A stretch of 64,000 nucleotides of DNA from Amorphoplanes friuliensis DSM 7358 (GCF_000494755.1 NC_022657.1:5122001-5186000); one strand, 5' to 3'. Positions 25,927-34,420 are shown, counted from the first letter of the stretch. The notes: a model not told the origin generated them from the sequence alone. Made by a program: numbers and translations.

Positions 25927-26018
25927 TGCGGGGGGCGGGACTCGAACCCGCACTGGGACCGGTGGATTCAGCTTGAGCTTCAGCTGTCAGCTTCACGCCG
26001 TTGCCGGCGCACCCCCGC
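25927..26018 (-). tRNA. tRNA-like element with intact acceptor, D and T arms but aberrant anticodon arm
   Basis: The acceptor strands GCGGGGG and CCCCCGC pair perfectly. The D stem CGCC/GGCG with loop GGCAAC and the T arm GCGGG-TTCGAGT-CCCGC are canonical. Between them lie about 44 bases made of AGCTGA-like repeats instead of a normal anticodon stem with U33, so no anticodon can be assigned. The length is 92 bases with the discriminator A. The neighbouring element has the same acceptor sequence, which suggests duplication. Confidence 0.5.
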
Positions 26019-26043
26019 GCTCCCACGGGGGAATCAGTGACGG

Positions 26044-26775
26044 TTACCCGAAGAGGTAACCGAAGACGGCCGCGCCGACCCGCTGGTCGGCGACCTCGGT
26101 GTTGTTGGCCTCCTCGCGCGCGAACTTGACCGCGGTCTGCAGGGCCAGGACCCGCTCGAGGATCTCGTTGACGCGCTTGGCCGGCAGCGCACCGGAGAAC
26201 TTCACCGTGGTCCAGTATCCGACCGTGATGTCCTCGTAGTACACCTCGACCTGCGCCGGGTGTTTGTCGGTCGCCTCGGCCTTGACGTGGTTGCGGGGCA
26301 CCTTCTTGGTGCGGTTGGTCCGCACCGGCTCGGTGCGCCAGCTGTCGGTGGAGTCGTCGCGGACCCACGACTCGGCCGCGTCGAGGACCGGCAGCTTCTT
26401 GACGAAGGTGTGCAGGTCGACGAGCTGCTTCTCGAGGAAGAGCAGGTAGGTCACCGGCACCTGCGTGGCGATGGTGCGGCCGTCGACGGTCACGTCGGCG
26501 CGGGCCACGCAGTTCGTCCAGTCCTTCGTCGCGGTGACGTCGAAGAGCCGCGTCAGCGTGCCGGCGACCTCCCGCAGGATGTCCTCAGCCTTGATCTGCA
26601 CACGCGTCGACTCGGCGGGGAGCTGCTCACCCTCCTCGTCCTTGGGCTGGTACGCCCGGGAGATACCCGCGAGCGGCCCGGTCTTCTGCACGGCGTGATG
26701 CGCCTCGCTCAGGTCGGCGAACGCCTTGCTCTTGACGCCCTTCTCCACGGCGATGATCTGGTTGAGTTTCGACAC
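26044..26775 (-). CDS. Conserved hypothetical protein
   Basis: A 243-residue soluble protein that I do not link to a known function. The GTG start at 26775 has AGGGG nine bases upstream and gives SKLNQIIAVEKGVKSKAFADL; a longer reading would be poorly supported. It is rich in charged residues, with a lysine/threonine-rich middle and a helical C-terminus (LPAKRVNEILERVLALQTAVK). I have seen this type annotated as a DUF protein in actinomycetes. It ends 25 bases before the tRNA-like cluster and is divergent from the gene at 26861. Confidence 0.7.
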   Translation of the reverse strand: MSKLNQIIAVEKGVKSKAFADLSEAHHAVQKTGPLAGISRAYQPKDEEGEQLPAESTRVQIKAEDILREVAGTLTRLFDVTATKDWTNCVARADVTVDGRTIATQVPVTYLLFLEKQLVDLHTFVKKLPVLDAAESWVRDDSTDSWRTEPVRTNRTKKVPRNHVKAEATDKHPAQVEVYYEDITVGYWTTVKFSGALPAKRVNEILERVLALQTAVKFAREEANNTEVADQRVGAAVFGYLFG

Positions 26776-26860
26776 GGTGGCCCCTTTCAACGCGGGGAAA
26801 CCTAGCACTCCATCGATCATCGTTCCGACCGGTTTTCCTGCCGCCGCCTACACTCCGGCC

Positions 26861-27382
26861 GTGACGGATGAGGATCTGACCCTGCCGGCGGCACTGGCGG
26901 AGGCGCACGACATCGGCTTCTTCGAGGACCACGACGGCTACGACCTGCAGCCGGAGGAGACGTTCCTGTGGTCGGGCGAGGTCACCGAATGGTGGCGCCA
27001 GTGGACCGGGAACGCTTCCGCAGAGCCACCGCCGTTGCGCGTCTTCGGCGCCGACGGCACCGGCGGGCTGGCCGCGTTCTGGGTCCGGGAGCCCGCCGCC
27101 GCGCTGGAGACGCAGCCTCTGGTGTTCGTCGGGTCCGAGGGTGAGATGCACGTGATCGCCAAGGATCTGGGTGACTACCTGTGGTTGCTGGCTGCGGGTG
27201 TCGGACCGCTCGAACCGATCGAGGGCATCAGGTCCGACCCCGAGCCCGTACCCGCACTCGTGGCCGTTGCCCGGCGCCACAGCGGACTCGAAACACGGCC
27301 GGTCGAGGCGGTGCTTGCCGCTGCCCGGGCGGAACACCCGGCGCTGGTCGAGGAGCTCACCCGGTGCGGTGGTGCTTCTTGA
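26861..27382 (+). CDS. SMI1/KNR4 (SUKH)-like protein
   Basis: A 173-residue acidic protein. The central segment GGLAAFWVREPAAALETQPLVFVGSEGEMHVIAKDLGDYLWLL (shown in parts: LAAFWV near 66, VFVGSEGEMHVIA near 84, DYLWLLAAG near 101) resembles the SUKH fold, in which an acidic sheet and a late DFLWLL-like helix are typical. SUKH proteins often act as immunity proteins of secreted toxins, but no toxin is adjacent, so this may be a stand-alone member. The start is GTG 26861. Its 3' end overlaps the convergent gene by 26 bases. Confidence 0.6.
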   Translation: MTDEDLTLPAALAEAHDIGFFEDHDGYDLQPEETFLWSGEVTEWWRQWTGNASAEPPPLRVFGADGTGGLAAFWVREPAAALETQPLVFVGSEGEMHVIAKDLGDYLWLLAAGVGPLEPIEGIRSDPEPVPALVAVARRHSGLETRPVEAVLAAARAEHPALVEELTRCGGAS

Positions 27383-28208
27383 CGAAGGTGTAGCCCGGGG
27401 CCAGCGGGCCCTCGGTCTCCTCGGCTCGTTCGTGGAGCGACACCTGCGTCTCGGACGGGTGGGCGCCCGGCGGGAGTTTGCGGACGAAGCCGTTGACCCA
27501 GTGCTCGCGGCGGTCGGTGCCGTCGTCGTCCTCACCGGGGTACGGCGCCGGCTCGACCAGGGGTGCGTAGAACAGCATGTCGGCGGGCTTCTGGCCCTCG
27601 ACCGCCGGGTAGGACGGGTAGCCGGCCTTGTCGACGCTGCCGGGCACGCGGGTGAGGTAGCCCTCGCGGATCAGCTGGTCGAGGGCGTTCTTGAGCAGGA
27701 ACGTGCCCTTGGCGCCCCGGCCGAGACCGCAGTGCGCCGCCAGGCCGGACTCGGGCAGGACCGCACTGCCGTCCTCGAAAACGCGGCCCAGCTTGCGGAC
27801 GGCGTGCAGCACCTGACCACGGTTCGAGGTGCCCGCGTCGAACTCTCGGGTGACGACGCGGGGGTCGTACTCGTGGAAGTAGTCGACGCCGTCGACGCGT
27901 ACGGGCTCGTCGAGGGGTGTCGTGCGGACGACCAGCTCGTCCTTGGCGGACTGCCACGAGACAGTGACGAGCACTCCGGGCCGGACGTCGGCGGGCCAGG
28001 CGACGTCGCCGAACTGCCACTCGACGTCTTCCTGCAGCGACGACTCGAACACCTGCCGGGTCGCCGTCAGGCCGTGGGTGCGGTGCTCGAGGATCAGCTC
28101 GACACGGTCGCGGTCGCGCAGCGTCTCGACGCTCTCCTCGGGGACGGCACAGACACCGCCGTCGAGGTCGGCCTGCCAGAGAGCAAATCGTCGGGTCACC
28201 TTCGGCAT
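27357..28208 (-). CDS. Hypothetical protein, 283 residues
   Basis: No family recognised. The protein is acidic and soluble, without signal peptide or membrane segment. A middle region (GQVLHAVRKLGRVFEDGSAVLPESG, then LKNALDQLIREGYLTRVPG) could be a winged-helix-like fold. The C-terminus contains PHSETQVSLHERAEE-like charged sequence and ends in basic KKHHRTG. It lies tail to tail with the SUKH-like gene, overlapping by 26 bases. Confidence 0.6.
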   Translation of the reverse strand: MPKVTRRFALWQADLDGGVCAVPEESVETLRDRDRVELILEHRTHGLTATRQVFESSLQEDVEWQFGDVAWPADVRPGVLVTVSWQSAKDELVVRTTPLDEPVRVDGVDYFHEYDPRVVTREFDAGTSNRGQVLHAVRKLGRVFEDGSAVLPESGLAAHCGLGRGAKGTFLLKNALDQLIREGYLTRVPGSVDKAGYPSYPAVEGQKPADMLFYAPLVEPAPYPGEDDDGTDRREHWVNGFVRKLPPGAHPSETQVSLHERAEETEGPLAPGYTFVKKHHRTG

Positions 28209-28262
28209 GATCCAACCTCCGTCCGCTCCCGGCGCGAACCCGACCCTACCCGGCGGGTCGCC

Positions 28263-28520
28263 TCACCCGACGCGGCGCAGGCAGAGGAGCTTGCCGCCCG
28301 CGTCGACGCTCACCGTCTGCCAGCCGCGGGTCTCGAGCAGCTCGGCGGCGGACAGCAGCACATCGACACGGCCCAGGTCACCGGGGTGGATCGAGGTGCC
28401 GGCGTAGAACGACGCCGCCGAGATGACCAGGTAGATCAGCCGGAAGGGGTAGCCGTCGAGCGAGATCCGGCCGGAGAGCACGTCGTCGGCCTCGAACAGG
28501 CGAGGTGGGCGCGGTTGCAT
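28263..28520 (-). CDS. Hypothetical protein, 85 residues
   Basis: Small protein from ATG 28520 (MQPRPPRLFEADDVLSGR). The sequence has an alternating hydrophobic core and ends TVSVDAGGKLLCLRRVG. No motif identifies it. It lies 54 bases upstream of the gene ending at 27357 on the same strand and might be cotranscribed with it. Confidence 0.5.
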   Translation of the reverse strand: MQPRPPRLFEADDVLSGRISLDGYPFRLIYLVISAASFYAGTSIHPGDLGRVDVLLSAAELLETRGWQTVSVDAGGKLLCLRRVG

Positions 28521-28708
28521 CGGGACAATATGCCAGCGAAGCCCCGGCCGCGTGGTCCCGCTAGGAACGGCCGGCGCGGGCCAGCGCCTCCTCCGCCTGC
28601 GCAGGTCCGTGATCAGGTCGACGGACTCCCCCGCCCAGACCGGCAGCGGCGGCAATACCGGAGGGGTAGGGCAATCCGCCCTGATCGGGAGCGAATCCGG
28701 CCGACCGG

Positions 28709-29521
28709 ATGAGCCGGACGGACGGCGACGGCACGCACCATATCGGCGTGATCCGAAAAGTCCTCGCTCTCGTGCTGGTCGGCGTGGTGACCGCCGCCGG
28801 CCTGGTGGCGAGCGATCCGCAGCGGGGCGACGCGGCGGGGACGGCCGGGGTCGAGGTGTTGTTCGTCGGCAACAGCCTGCTCGGCACCCGGGCGGCCAGT
28901 GGGGAGGACACCCCGGACGTGGTGGGGCGTCTGGCCCGGTCGACCGGCCTGACCCTGCGGGCTACCGAGGTGATCCGCTTCGGCAACACCCTGCAGCGGA
29001 CCTGGGACGCGGGCCTGGCGCGGAGGGCCCTGGACGGTTCCACGCGGTACGACTTCATCGTGCTGCAGGAGTACAGCACGCTGGTCGCGACCGAACCGGA
29101 CCGTGCGAGCTCGACGCTGCTGGAGACCTATGCGCCCGCGCTGCAGCGCTCGCTCAAGCCGGGCGGCAAGGTGGTGCTGTTCAAGAACTGGGCGCTGACG
29201 GATCCGGCACCGTTCGCCTCGCGGGCGCAGAACGTCGCCGCGATCGACGCCGGCTATGCCCGCCTGGCCGCGTCGCTACCGGTGCCCGTCGTCGTCGCCC
29301 CGATCAGTGACGAGTTCGAGGCCGTGGTCGCCCGGGACGGGACCGGGTCGCTGATCGTGCCGGACGGCAAACACCCGACCGGCCGGGCCGTCTATCTCGA
29401 CGCCGTCACCCTGTACGCCCTGATCTTCGCCCGGTCACCGCGCGGGCTGCCCGACCTGTACCTGTCCCCCGGCACCGCCGGGCACCTGCGGGGCGTGGCT
29501 GCGACCGCCCTCGGCTACTGA
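28709..29521 (+). CDS. Secreted SGNH-fold hydrolase
   Basis: A 270-residue protein with an N-terminal signal segment (VLALVLVGVVTAAGLVAS). The block I motif is FVGNSLLG (near residue 53) with a Gly-Asn-Ser in place of GDS. IVLQEYSTL near 112 carries a block III-like region, and the catalytic Asp-His pair is in DGKHPTGRA near 222. Family members are lipases, esterases and acetylxylan esterases acting outside the cell. A start at GTG 28748 would place the signal peptide nearer the N-terminus and is equally plausible. Confidence 0.7.
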   Translation: MSRTDGDGTHHIGVIRKVLALVLVGVVTAAGLVASDPQRGDAAGTAGVEVLFVGNSLLGTRAASGEDTPDVVGRLARSTGLTLRATEVIRFGNTLQRTWDAGLARRALDGSTRYDFIVLQEYSTLVATEPDRASSTLLETYAPALQRSLKPGGKVVLFKNWALTDPAPFASRAQNVAAIDAGYARLAASLPVPVVVAPISDEFEAVVARDGTGSLIVPDGKHPTGRAVYLDAVTLYALIFARSPRGLPDLYLSPGTAGHLRGVAATALGY

Positions 29522-29569
29522 CGTACCCTGCTGCGGCACAGGTAGTGCTCGATGTCTGGGGAAGAGCCG

Positions 29570-30004
29570 ATGATCAGGATTCTGCGTGGTGCCGTGGTGC
29601 TGACCGCCCTGCTGGTGGTGGGTGGCTGCGGTGGTGAGACTGCCGCGCCGGAACCGGCGGCGAGTGCGGTCGCGGACAACCAGGCCGCGGTCTGCGCCCG
29701 CTGGAAAGAGGCCCAGCTTCCCTTCCTGGCGGGTACGGCGCCGGAGGCCAAGGCGTACACGCGGGCGATGGCCGACTCGTACCAGGGCAAGGAGACGGCC
29801 GGAGCCCTCGAGATCCAGAAGGCGTTCTGGACCGGCTGGGCCGACGCGATCCGGCCGCTCGTCGCGGAGGCGACCGGGCCGGAGCTGAAGAAGGCGCTGA
29901 CGGCGCAGGTCGGCGAGCTGGAACAGCGGGCCGCGACCGGCCAGGTCGACTTCGCTCAGCAGCCGGTCACGGGGTCGGCTCAGGAGCTCTGCCTGAAGCC
30001 CTGA
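29570..30004 (+). CDS. Small lipoprotein
   Basis: From ATG 29570 the product has a hydrophobic leader and a lipobox (VVGGC) that would be cleaved before Cys, then an Ala/Pro linker and a mature domain of about 120 residues with two further cysteines (AAVCARW and ELCLKP), probably disulphide linked. No family is recognised. An in-frame ATG at 29552 is possible. The last 25 bases overlap the kinase gene on the other strand. Confidence 0.7.
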   Translation: MIRILRGAVVLTALLVVGGCGGETAAPEPAASAVADNQAAVCARWKEAQLPFLAGTAPEAKAYTRAMADSYQGKETAGALEIQKAFWTGWADAIRPLVAEATGPELKKALTAQVGELEQRAATGQVDFAQQPVTGSAQELCLKP

Positions 30005-30618
30005 CCGGCGGTCACGATCAGGTCGGCGCGGGCCCTCGTGCCCGCGACGGCATCGGCGTTGACCTGGTCGACGGTGGACGCCCACTCCGCGGCGCGGTCG
30101 GCGGCCAGGCCGTGCTGCTGGTGACGCAGGGTCAGGCGGGACAGGCGGGTCGGGTCGTCCAGTTCGAGATACCAGCTCTCGTCCAGCAGCGCGGCGACGC
30201 CCGCCCAGCCTCCCCGGTCGTACAGGAGGTAGTTGCCCTCGGTCACGACCAGGGGCACGTCGCGGCGGACCGGGATCGCCGAGCCGAGGGACTCGTCGAT
30301 CGTGCGGTCGAAGTCGGGCGCGTGCACCACGTCCTCGGCCTGGTCGCGCAGGCGGCGCAGCAGGTGGACGTAACCGTCGGCGTCGAAGGTGTCCCAGGCC
30401 CCCTTGCGGTCCCGGCGCTGCCACGCCGTCAGGGTCGCGTTGCTCAGATGAAAACCGTCCATCGGTACGAGCACAGCGCGCTCCGGCCCGAGCTCGTCCA
30501 CCACGGCACGGGCGACAGTGGACTTGCCCGCGCCCGGAGCCCCGGTGATGCCGAGAATGCGGCGGTGTCCCGGCGTGGCCAGGTCCGCGGCCCGGGCGAT
30601 CAGATCGGCGCTGGTCAC
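29980..30618 (-). CDS. P-loop kinase of the uridine kinase/fructokinase-like family
   Basis: A 212-residue cytosolic kinase with Walker A GAPGAGKST (near residue 27), DGFHLSNATL near 54 and the later TEGNYLLYD near 126, hallmarks of the YggC/PanK-like branch of the phosphoribulokinase family. These phosphorylate nucleosides, pantothenate or sugars. Its ATG overlaps the stop of the transaldolase-family gene (ATGA), so the two are probably one operon, and a sugar substrate is the better guess. Confidence 0.75.
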   Translation of the reverse strand: MTSADLIARAADLATPGHRRILGITGAPGAGKSTVARAVVDELGPERAVLVPMDGFHLSNATLTAWQRRDRKGAWDTFDADGYVHLLRRLRDQAEDVVHAPDFDRTIDESLGSAIPVRRDVPLVVTEGNYLLYDRGGWAGVAALLDESWYLELDDPTRLSRLTLRHQQHGLAADRAAEWASTVDQVNADAVAGTRARADLIVTAGQGFRQSS

Positions 30619-31265
30619 GGCGTCCCCGCCACGGCGTCCTCGAAGGTGCGGACGGCCTCGGCGGTGAGCTCGTCGGCGAAGAACTGCTCGGCGATCGCGG
30701 GTGCCATGGTGAAGCAGTCGACGCCGTGGCGGGCCAGCGCCACCATCGACGGCACGTCGGGGATGCTCGCCAGCAGCACCTTGGTCCCGCTGCCGGTCGC
30801 GGCGAGCAGCTCGTGCATGGCCAGCACGTCGCCGTGCCCGTCACGCCCGGCAGCGATGAGCCGTCGCAGGTACGGCGCGATGTAGGTGGCGCCCGCCGCC
30901 GCGGCGACCATCGCCTGCCCCGGGTCGTAGACCGCGGTCAGCAGGGTCGGTACGCCGTCGGCGGCGAGCCGCGCGCAGGCCGCGGTGCCGGCCCGGGAGG
31001 CGACGAGCTTGACGACCACCTCGTCGCCGAGCCCGCGCAGCTCCCGCCCGCGCTCGACGAGCGTCTCCGTGTCCTCACCCCAGGCCTGGAAGAACACCTC
31101 GCGCGCGCCTGACTCGGTGGCCCACCGGTAGATGGCGGGGATGTCGTCGACCCCGGAACCGGCCCGCCGCAGGATCGTGGGGTTGGTGGTCACCCCGGCG
31201 AAGAGACCGGTAGCCAGTAGCCCTTCGGCGGCGGAACGATCGGCGGTGTCGGCGTAGAGGCGCAA
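30615..31265 (-). CDS. Transaldolase-family protein (fructose-6-phosphate aldolase-like)
   Basis: With TTG 31265 as start the protein is 216 residues, the usual size of the FSA/small transaldolase group, and begins LRLYADTADRSAAE. GVTTNPTIL near 26 and the Schiff-base lysine in EVVVKLVAS near 84 are the family motifs, as is YIAPYLRR near 128. Members split or join ketose and hydroxyacetone units. It is the first gene of an operon with the sugar-type kinase, downstream of a LacI-like palindrome. The longer frame from 31340 runs through that palindrome and is not preferred. Confidence 0.75.
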   Translation of the reverse strand: MRLYADTADRSAAEGLLATGLFAGVTTNPTILRRAGSGVDDIPAIYRWATESGAREVFFQAWGEDTETLVERGRELRGLGDEVVVKLVASRAGTAACARLAADGVPTLLTAVYDPGQAMVAAAAGATYIAPYLRRLIAAGRDGHGDVLAMHELLAATGSGTKVLLASIPDVPSMVALARHGVDCFTMAPAIAEQFFADELTAEAVRTFEDAVAGTP

Positions 31266-31280
31266 CGGTGATCCCTTCGA

Positions 31281-31296
31281 GCGCTCATATGAGCGC
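31281..31296. promoter_or_regulatory. LacI-like palindromic operator
   Basis: GCGCTCATATGAGCGC is a perfect 16-bp palindrome 16 bases upstream of the TTG start. It overlaps a second palindrome, GAGCGCTC (31279-31286), and is followed by GAGC-N8-GCTC around CACGTG (31291-31306). Repeated TGAGCGC half sites are typical of LacI-family sugar regulators. No such regulator is nearby, so the cognate protein is unknown. Confidence 0.5.
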
Positions 31297-31343
31297 ACGT
31301 GTGCTCCTATGTCAACCGATGCTCTCCCGCGCGCGGGCATCCG

Positions 31344-32189
31344 TCAACTCAGCAGCGACCGTACCGACGTCGCGGGGTGACCGAGGAGACCCACCAGCTC
31401 CGGATCCGTCGTGGCGAACTCGCCGCGGCGGGACGCGTGGAACATCCCGAGGAGCATCGTCGCCTGCTCGGCGGGCACACCGTGACCCACCAGCCCGGCG
31501 GTCCACTCGTCGTCGTCGGCGACGACGCGGCGGATGGTGCGCCCGGTCAGGTCGGTGAGGATCGCCGCGACATCCGCCAGGTCGAGGGCCTCCGGCGCGG
31601 TCAGCGGCGGCGTCGGGCCGTCGTAGCGTCCCTCGTCGGCCAGGATGACCGCGGCCGCCTCGGCCAGATCGGCGTGCGCGGTCCAGGAGACCGGCCCGTC
31701 GGCGGGCGCGACGAGCTCACCGGTCTGGAGGGCCCGCCCCAGCAGTTGCTGGACCGTGCCGGCGTAGAACCCGTTGCGCAGCGACGTGAACGGCGTCCCG
31801 GTCTTGGCCAGGTAGCGCTCGGTCGCGGCGTGGTCGGGCATCGGCGCGAAGAGCGAGTCGTCGCCGGCGCCCTGGTGGCTGGTGTAGAGGATGCGCCCGG
31901 CACCGGCCGCGACCGCGGCGTCGATCGCGGCGACGTGCTGACTGAGCGCCTCCTCACCGGACTTGTCGGTCGACACGACGAGGACCTGCGAGGCGCCCTC
32001 GAACGCGTCGGCCAGCGTGGCGGGATCGGTGAAGTCGCCGCGCCGCACCCGCACACCGCGGGCGGCGAGCTCCGCGGCACGCCCGGTGTCGCGCACACTC
32101 ACGCCGACCTGATCCGCGGGCACCCGCTCGAGCAGCCGCTCGACGATCTGCGAGCCGAGACGGCCGGTTCCGCCGGTAATGACGATCAT
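31344..32189 (-). CDS. NmrA-like NAD(P)-binding protein
   Basis: A 281-residue atypical SDR from ATG 32189 (MIVITGGTGRLGSQIVERLL). The GGTGRLG loop is the nucleotide site; the region LYTSHQGAG and the NGFYAG segment match NmrA/QOR2-type quinone oxidoreductase-like proteins, which lack the usual Tyr-Lys pair. It is divergent from a TetR regulator whose half sites lie between them, so it is probably the TetR target. Confidence 0.85.
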   Translation of the reverse strand: MIVITGGTGRLGSQIVERLLERVPADQVGVSVRDTGRAAELAARGVRVRRGDFTDPATLADAFEGASQVLVVSTDKSGEEALSQHVAAIDAAVAAGAGRILYTSHQGAGDDSLFAPMPDHAATERYLAKTGTPFTSLRNGFYAGTVQQLLGRALQTGELVAPADGPVSWTAHADLAEAAAVILADEGRYDGPTPPLTAPEALDLADVAAILTDLTGRTIRRVVADDDEWTAGLVGHGVPAEQATMLLGMFHASRRGEFATTDPELVGLLGHPATSVRSLLS

Positions 32190-32202
32190 GATGATTCCTC
32201 TC

Positions 32203-32252
32203 GCTAACAACGTTTCGAGTCTGACGCTACCACCGTTAGCAACGTCGTTAGC
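32203..32252. promoter_or_regulatory. TetR-type operator half sites between divergent genes
   Basis: GCTAAC at 32203-32208 is inverted relative to GTTAGC at 32235-32240 and 32247-32252. The last two form the direct repeat CGTTAGCAACGTCGTTAGC. All three lie in the 86 bases between the NmrA-like gene and the TetR gene, where an autoregulating TetR dimer would bind. Confidence 0.6.
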
Positions 32253-32275
32253 AAAAGTGAGATATCGTCGACAGC

Positions 32276-32962
32276 ATGGTGGAGGTCAGGCAGCAGACCC
32301 GGGACAAGATCGTCGAGAGCGCCGCCCAGCTTCTGCGGGAGCACGGCGCCGCGGCGGTCACGACCCGCGCGGTGGCACAGGCGGCCGGGATGCAGGCGCC
32401 GACGATCTACCGGTTCTTCGAGGACAAGGAGGCGCTGCTCGACGCCGTCGCCGAGCACGTCTTCGCGACGTACGTCTCCGGGAAGACCTACGCCGGCACC
32501 GACCCCGATCCCCTGGCCGACATGAAGGCCGGCTGGGACACCCACATCGACTTCGGCCTCGCCAACGCCGCACTGTTCGGGCTCCTGATCGACCCGTCCC
32601 GTGGCGCCCGGTCACCCGCGGTGGCCGCCGGGACGGAGATCCTGCGGGCCCGGGTACGCCGGGTGGCGGCGGTCGGGCGTCTCCGCGTACCGGAGAAACG
32701 GGCTGTTGATCTGATCCACGCCGCCGGGACGGGCGCGGTGCTGGCGCTGCTCGAGATGCCGCCGGAGCAGCGCGACCTCGGACTCACCGACGCGATGTAC
32801 ACGGCGGTGATGCGCTCGATCCTCACCGACGTGCCGGCACTGCCGGCCGACGACGCGACCGCAGCCGCGATCGCTTTCCGGGCCGTCGTCCCGGAGCTGA
32901 AGAACCTCACGCCCGTCGAACGGTCACTGCTCTCCGAGTGGCTGGACCGCGCCGTCGGCTGA
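32276..32962 (+). CDS. TetR/AcrR-family regulator
   Basis: A 228-residue repressor. The helix-turn-helix is at residues 27-48 (VTTRAVAQAAGMQAPTIYRFFEDK), followed by an all-helical ligand domain. It is divergent from the NmrA-like oxidoreductase, and the GTTAGC half sites sit between them. It probably represses that gene and itself in the absence of a quinone or xenobiotic ligand; that is inferred from layout. Confidence 0.88.
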   Translation: MVEVRQQTRDKIVESAAQLLREHGAAAVTTRAVAQAAGMQAPTIYRFFEDKEALLDAVAEHVFATYVSGKTYAGTDPDPLADMKAGWDTHIDFGLANAALFGLLIDPSRGARSPAVAAGTEILRARVRRVAAVGRLRVPEKRAVDLIHAAGTGAVLALLEMPPEQRDLGLTDAMYTAVMRSILTDVPALPADDATAAAIAFRAVVPELKNLTPVERSLLSEWLDRAVG

Positions 32963-33009
32963 CAAACGCGGGGCAGCGACGCCGGTGACGATCTCCTATG
33001 CTGGGCGCC

Positions 33010-33282
33010 ATGACCGGCGAGCACGACGACCTGCGCACGATCCGTCTGCGCGCGGCGAATCTGTCGATGGGGATCGGGTTGCTCGGGCTGCTGCTCGCGT
33101 TCTTCTACCTCTCGTCGCCGGTGCTGCCCGCCTTCATCCTGCTGGTTCTCGGCGGTGTGGTGGCGATCGGCGTCTACCGGGCCCGCGACACGTCGATGTC
33201 GCGCTGGTTCACCGTGTGGTCCCTGCTGCTGACGGTCGCCGGTGTGGGTGCCGCGGCGCTGATCGGATCTCTCGCGGGCTGA
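33010..33282 (+). CDS. Small integral membrane protein
   Basis: A 90-residue protein with a charged N-terminus and three hydrophobic stretches (MGIGLLGLLLAFFYLSS, VLPAFILLVLGGVVAIGVY, WFTVWSLLLTVAGVGAAALI). No family is recognised. It precedes a WXG-like gene by 24 bases and may be cotranscribed with it. Confidence 0.6.
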   Translation: MTGEHDDLRTIRLRAANLSMGIGLLGLLLAFFYLSSPVLPAFILLVLGGVVAIGVYRARDTSMSRWFTVWSLLLTVAGVGAAALIGSLAG

Positions 33283-33306
33283 CGGCACTTCCACGGGGGT
33301 AACAGA

Positions 33307-34419
33307 ATGGGTTTCCGGGTCGAACCGTCCTATCTGGACGGTTACAGCAAACAGGTGCAGCGGGCCGGCGATCACGCCGCGGCCGTGAAGACGTATCTCG
33401 GCGGCCATCCGCCGCCGCAGAGCATGGGCGAGGACGGTCTCCACGCGCTGATCGGCCCGGTGAAAAGTGCCCTCGACAAGTCGATGAACGCCGCGCTGAG
33501 CGCATCCGACCGGGTCAACAAGGTGCTGGTGAGCTCCGGGGACGGGCTCTCGGAGGCCGCCTCGCACTACCGCCACAGCGACGCGGCCGCGGCGGCCCGG
33601 CTCGACAACACTCTTCCGGCCGCCACCACCGGTGAGCCGACCGGCCTGGAGAAGCAGTGGGCGGCCAACGTCTGCGGGCCGTCCTTCGGCGACAGTCGCG
33701 CCCCGGAGGGCCGGCTGACCGCCCCCGGCGACACCGAGTTCTCCCATCCGCTCGGCTGGATGGACAACCTCAGCGTCTCCAACTGGGCACTCAAGGGTTT
33801 CGACTGGGTCTTCGGGTTCAACCCGCTCGACCGGGTGCTCGAGTCCCTGCTCGGCGACTGGCAGGCCATCGCCAAGGGTGGCATCGCTCTCGGCCGCGCC
33901 GGTGACGCCTTCGGGGACATCGGCTACAACGTCCAGGGCGGCGCGATCGCGGTCCGCGCCGGCTGGGAGGGCCGGGCCGCCGACGCCGCCTACCACCGGT
34001 TCACCGGCATCGCCGGCGACACCGCGAGCCTCGGCGATCCGCTGCGGGAGATGTCCCGGCAGTATTCCGAGATCGCCCGGGGCGTCTGGAACACCTCCGA
34101 GGCGGTCAGCGGCTTCATCAAGGGCCTGCTCGACGCCGCCATCATCGCCGGGATAGCCGCCGCAGCCGGCACCGCCACCGCGGCCTCGGGCGTCGGCGCG
34201 GTCGTCGGGTACGGCGTGGCGGCGGCCGAGGTCGCGAACATGCTGAAGCTCTGGGGCCAGGCCACCGCCGCCATCAGCGCGATCTACGGCGCCGTGCAGA
34301 TGGCCCTCGGTGTGGTCGAGGGCCAGATTGCCAAGCTGGACAGCATCACGCTGCCCGACAACTCCGCGAGCAGCGGTTACCGCCATCCGCTGGTCCCCGA
34401 CTGGGTGGGGGCCCGCTGA
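33307..34419 (+). CDS. WXG100-like protein, putative type VII secretion substrate
   Basis: A 370-residue helical protein without a classical signal peptide. The N-terminal 100 residues resemble the excreted virulence factor EspC-like helical region (FRVEPSYLDGYSKQVQRAGDHAA). A second helical domain contains the WXG turn in AGWEGRAADAAYHRF near 220. It ends with an Ala/Gly-rich hydrophobic segment (AAIIAGIAAAAGTATAASGVGAVVGYG) and a short tail, DWVGAR. The fold suggests export by a type VII system, but no EccC or other machinery is in the window. The next gene starts one base after its stop. Confidence 0.6.
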   Translation: MGFRVEPSYLDGYSKQVQRAGDHAAAVKTYLGGHPPPQSMGEDGLHALIGPVKSALDKSMNAALSASDRVNKVLVSSGDGLSEAASHYRHSDAAAAARLDNTLPAATTGEPTGLEKQWAANVCGPSFGDSRAPEGRLTAPGDTEFSHPLGWMDNLSVSNWALKGFDWVFGFNPLDRVLESLLGDWQAIAKGGIALGRAGDAFGDIGYNVQGGAIAVRAGWEGRAADAAYHRFTGIAGDTASLGDPLREMSRQYSEIARGVWNTSEAVSGFIKGLLDAAIIAGIAAAAGTATAASGVGAVVGYGVAAAEVANMLKLWGQATAAISAIYGAVQMALGVVEGQIAKLDSITLPDNSASSGYRHPLVPDWVGAR

Positions 34420-34420
34420 C

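Noticed and set aside
25853-26059. A small plus-strand protein of 68 residues
   Set aside because: It runs antisense through the tRNA-like elements, and its sequence is explained by their T and D arms.
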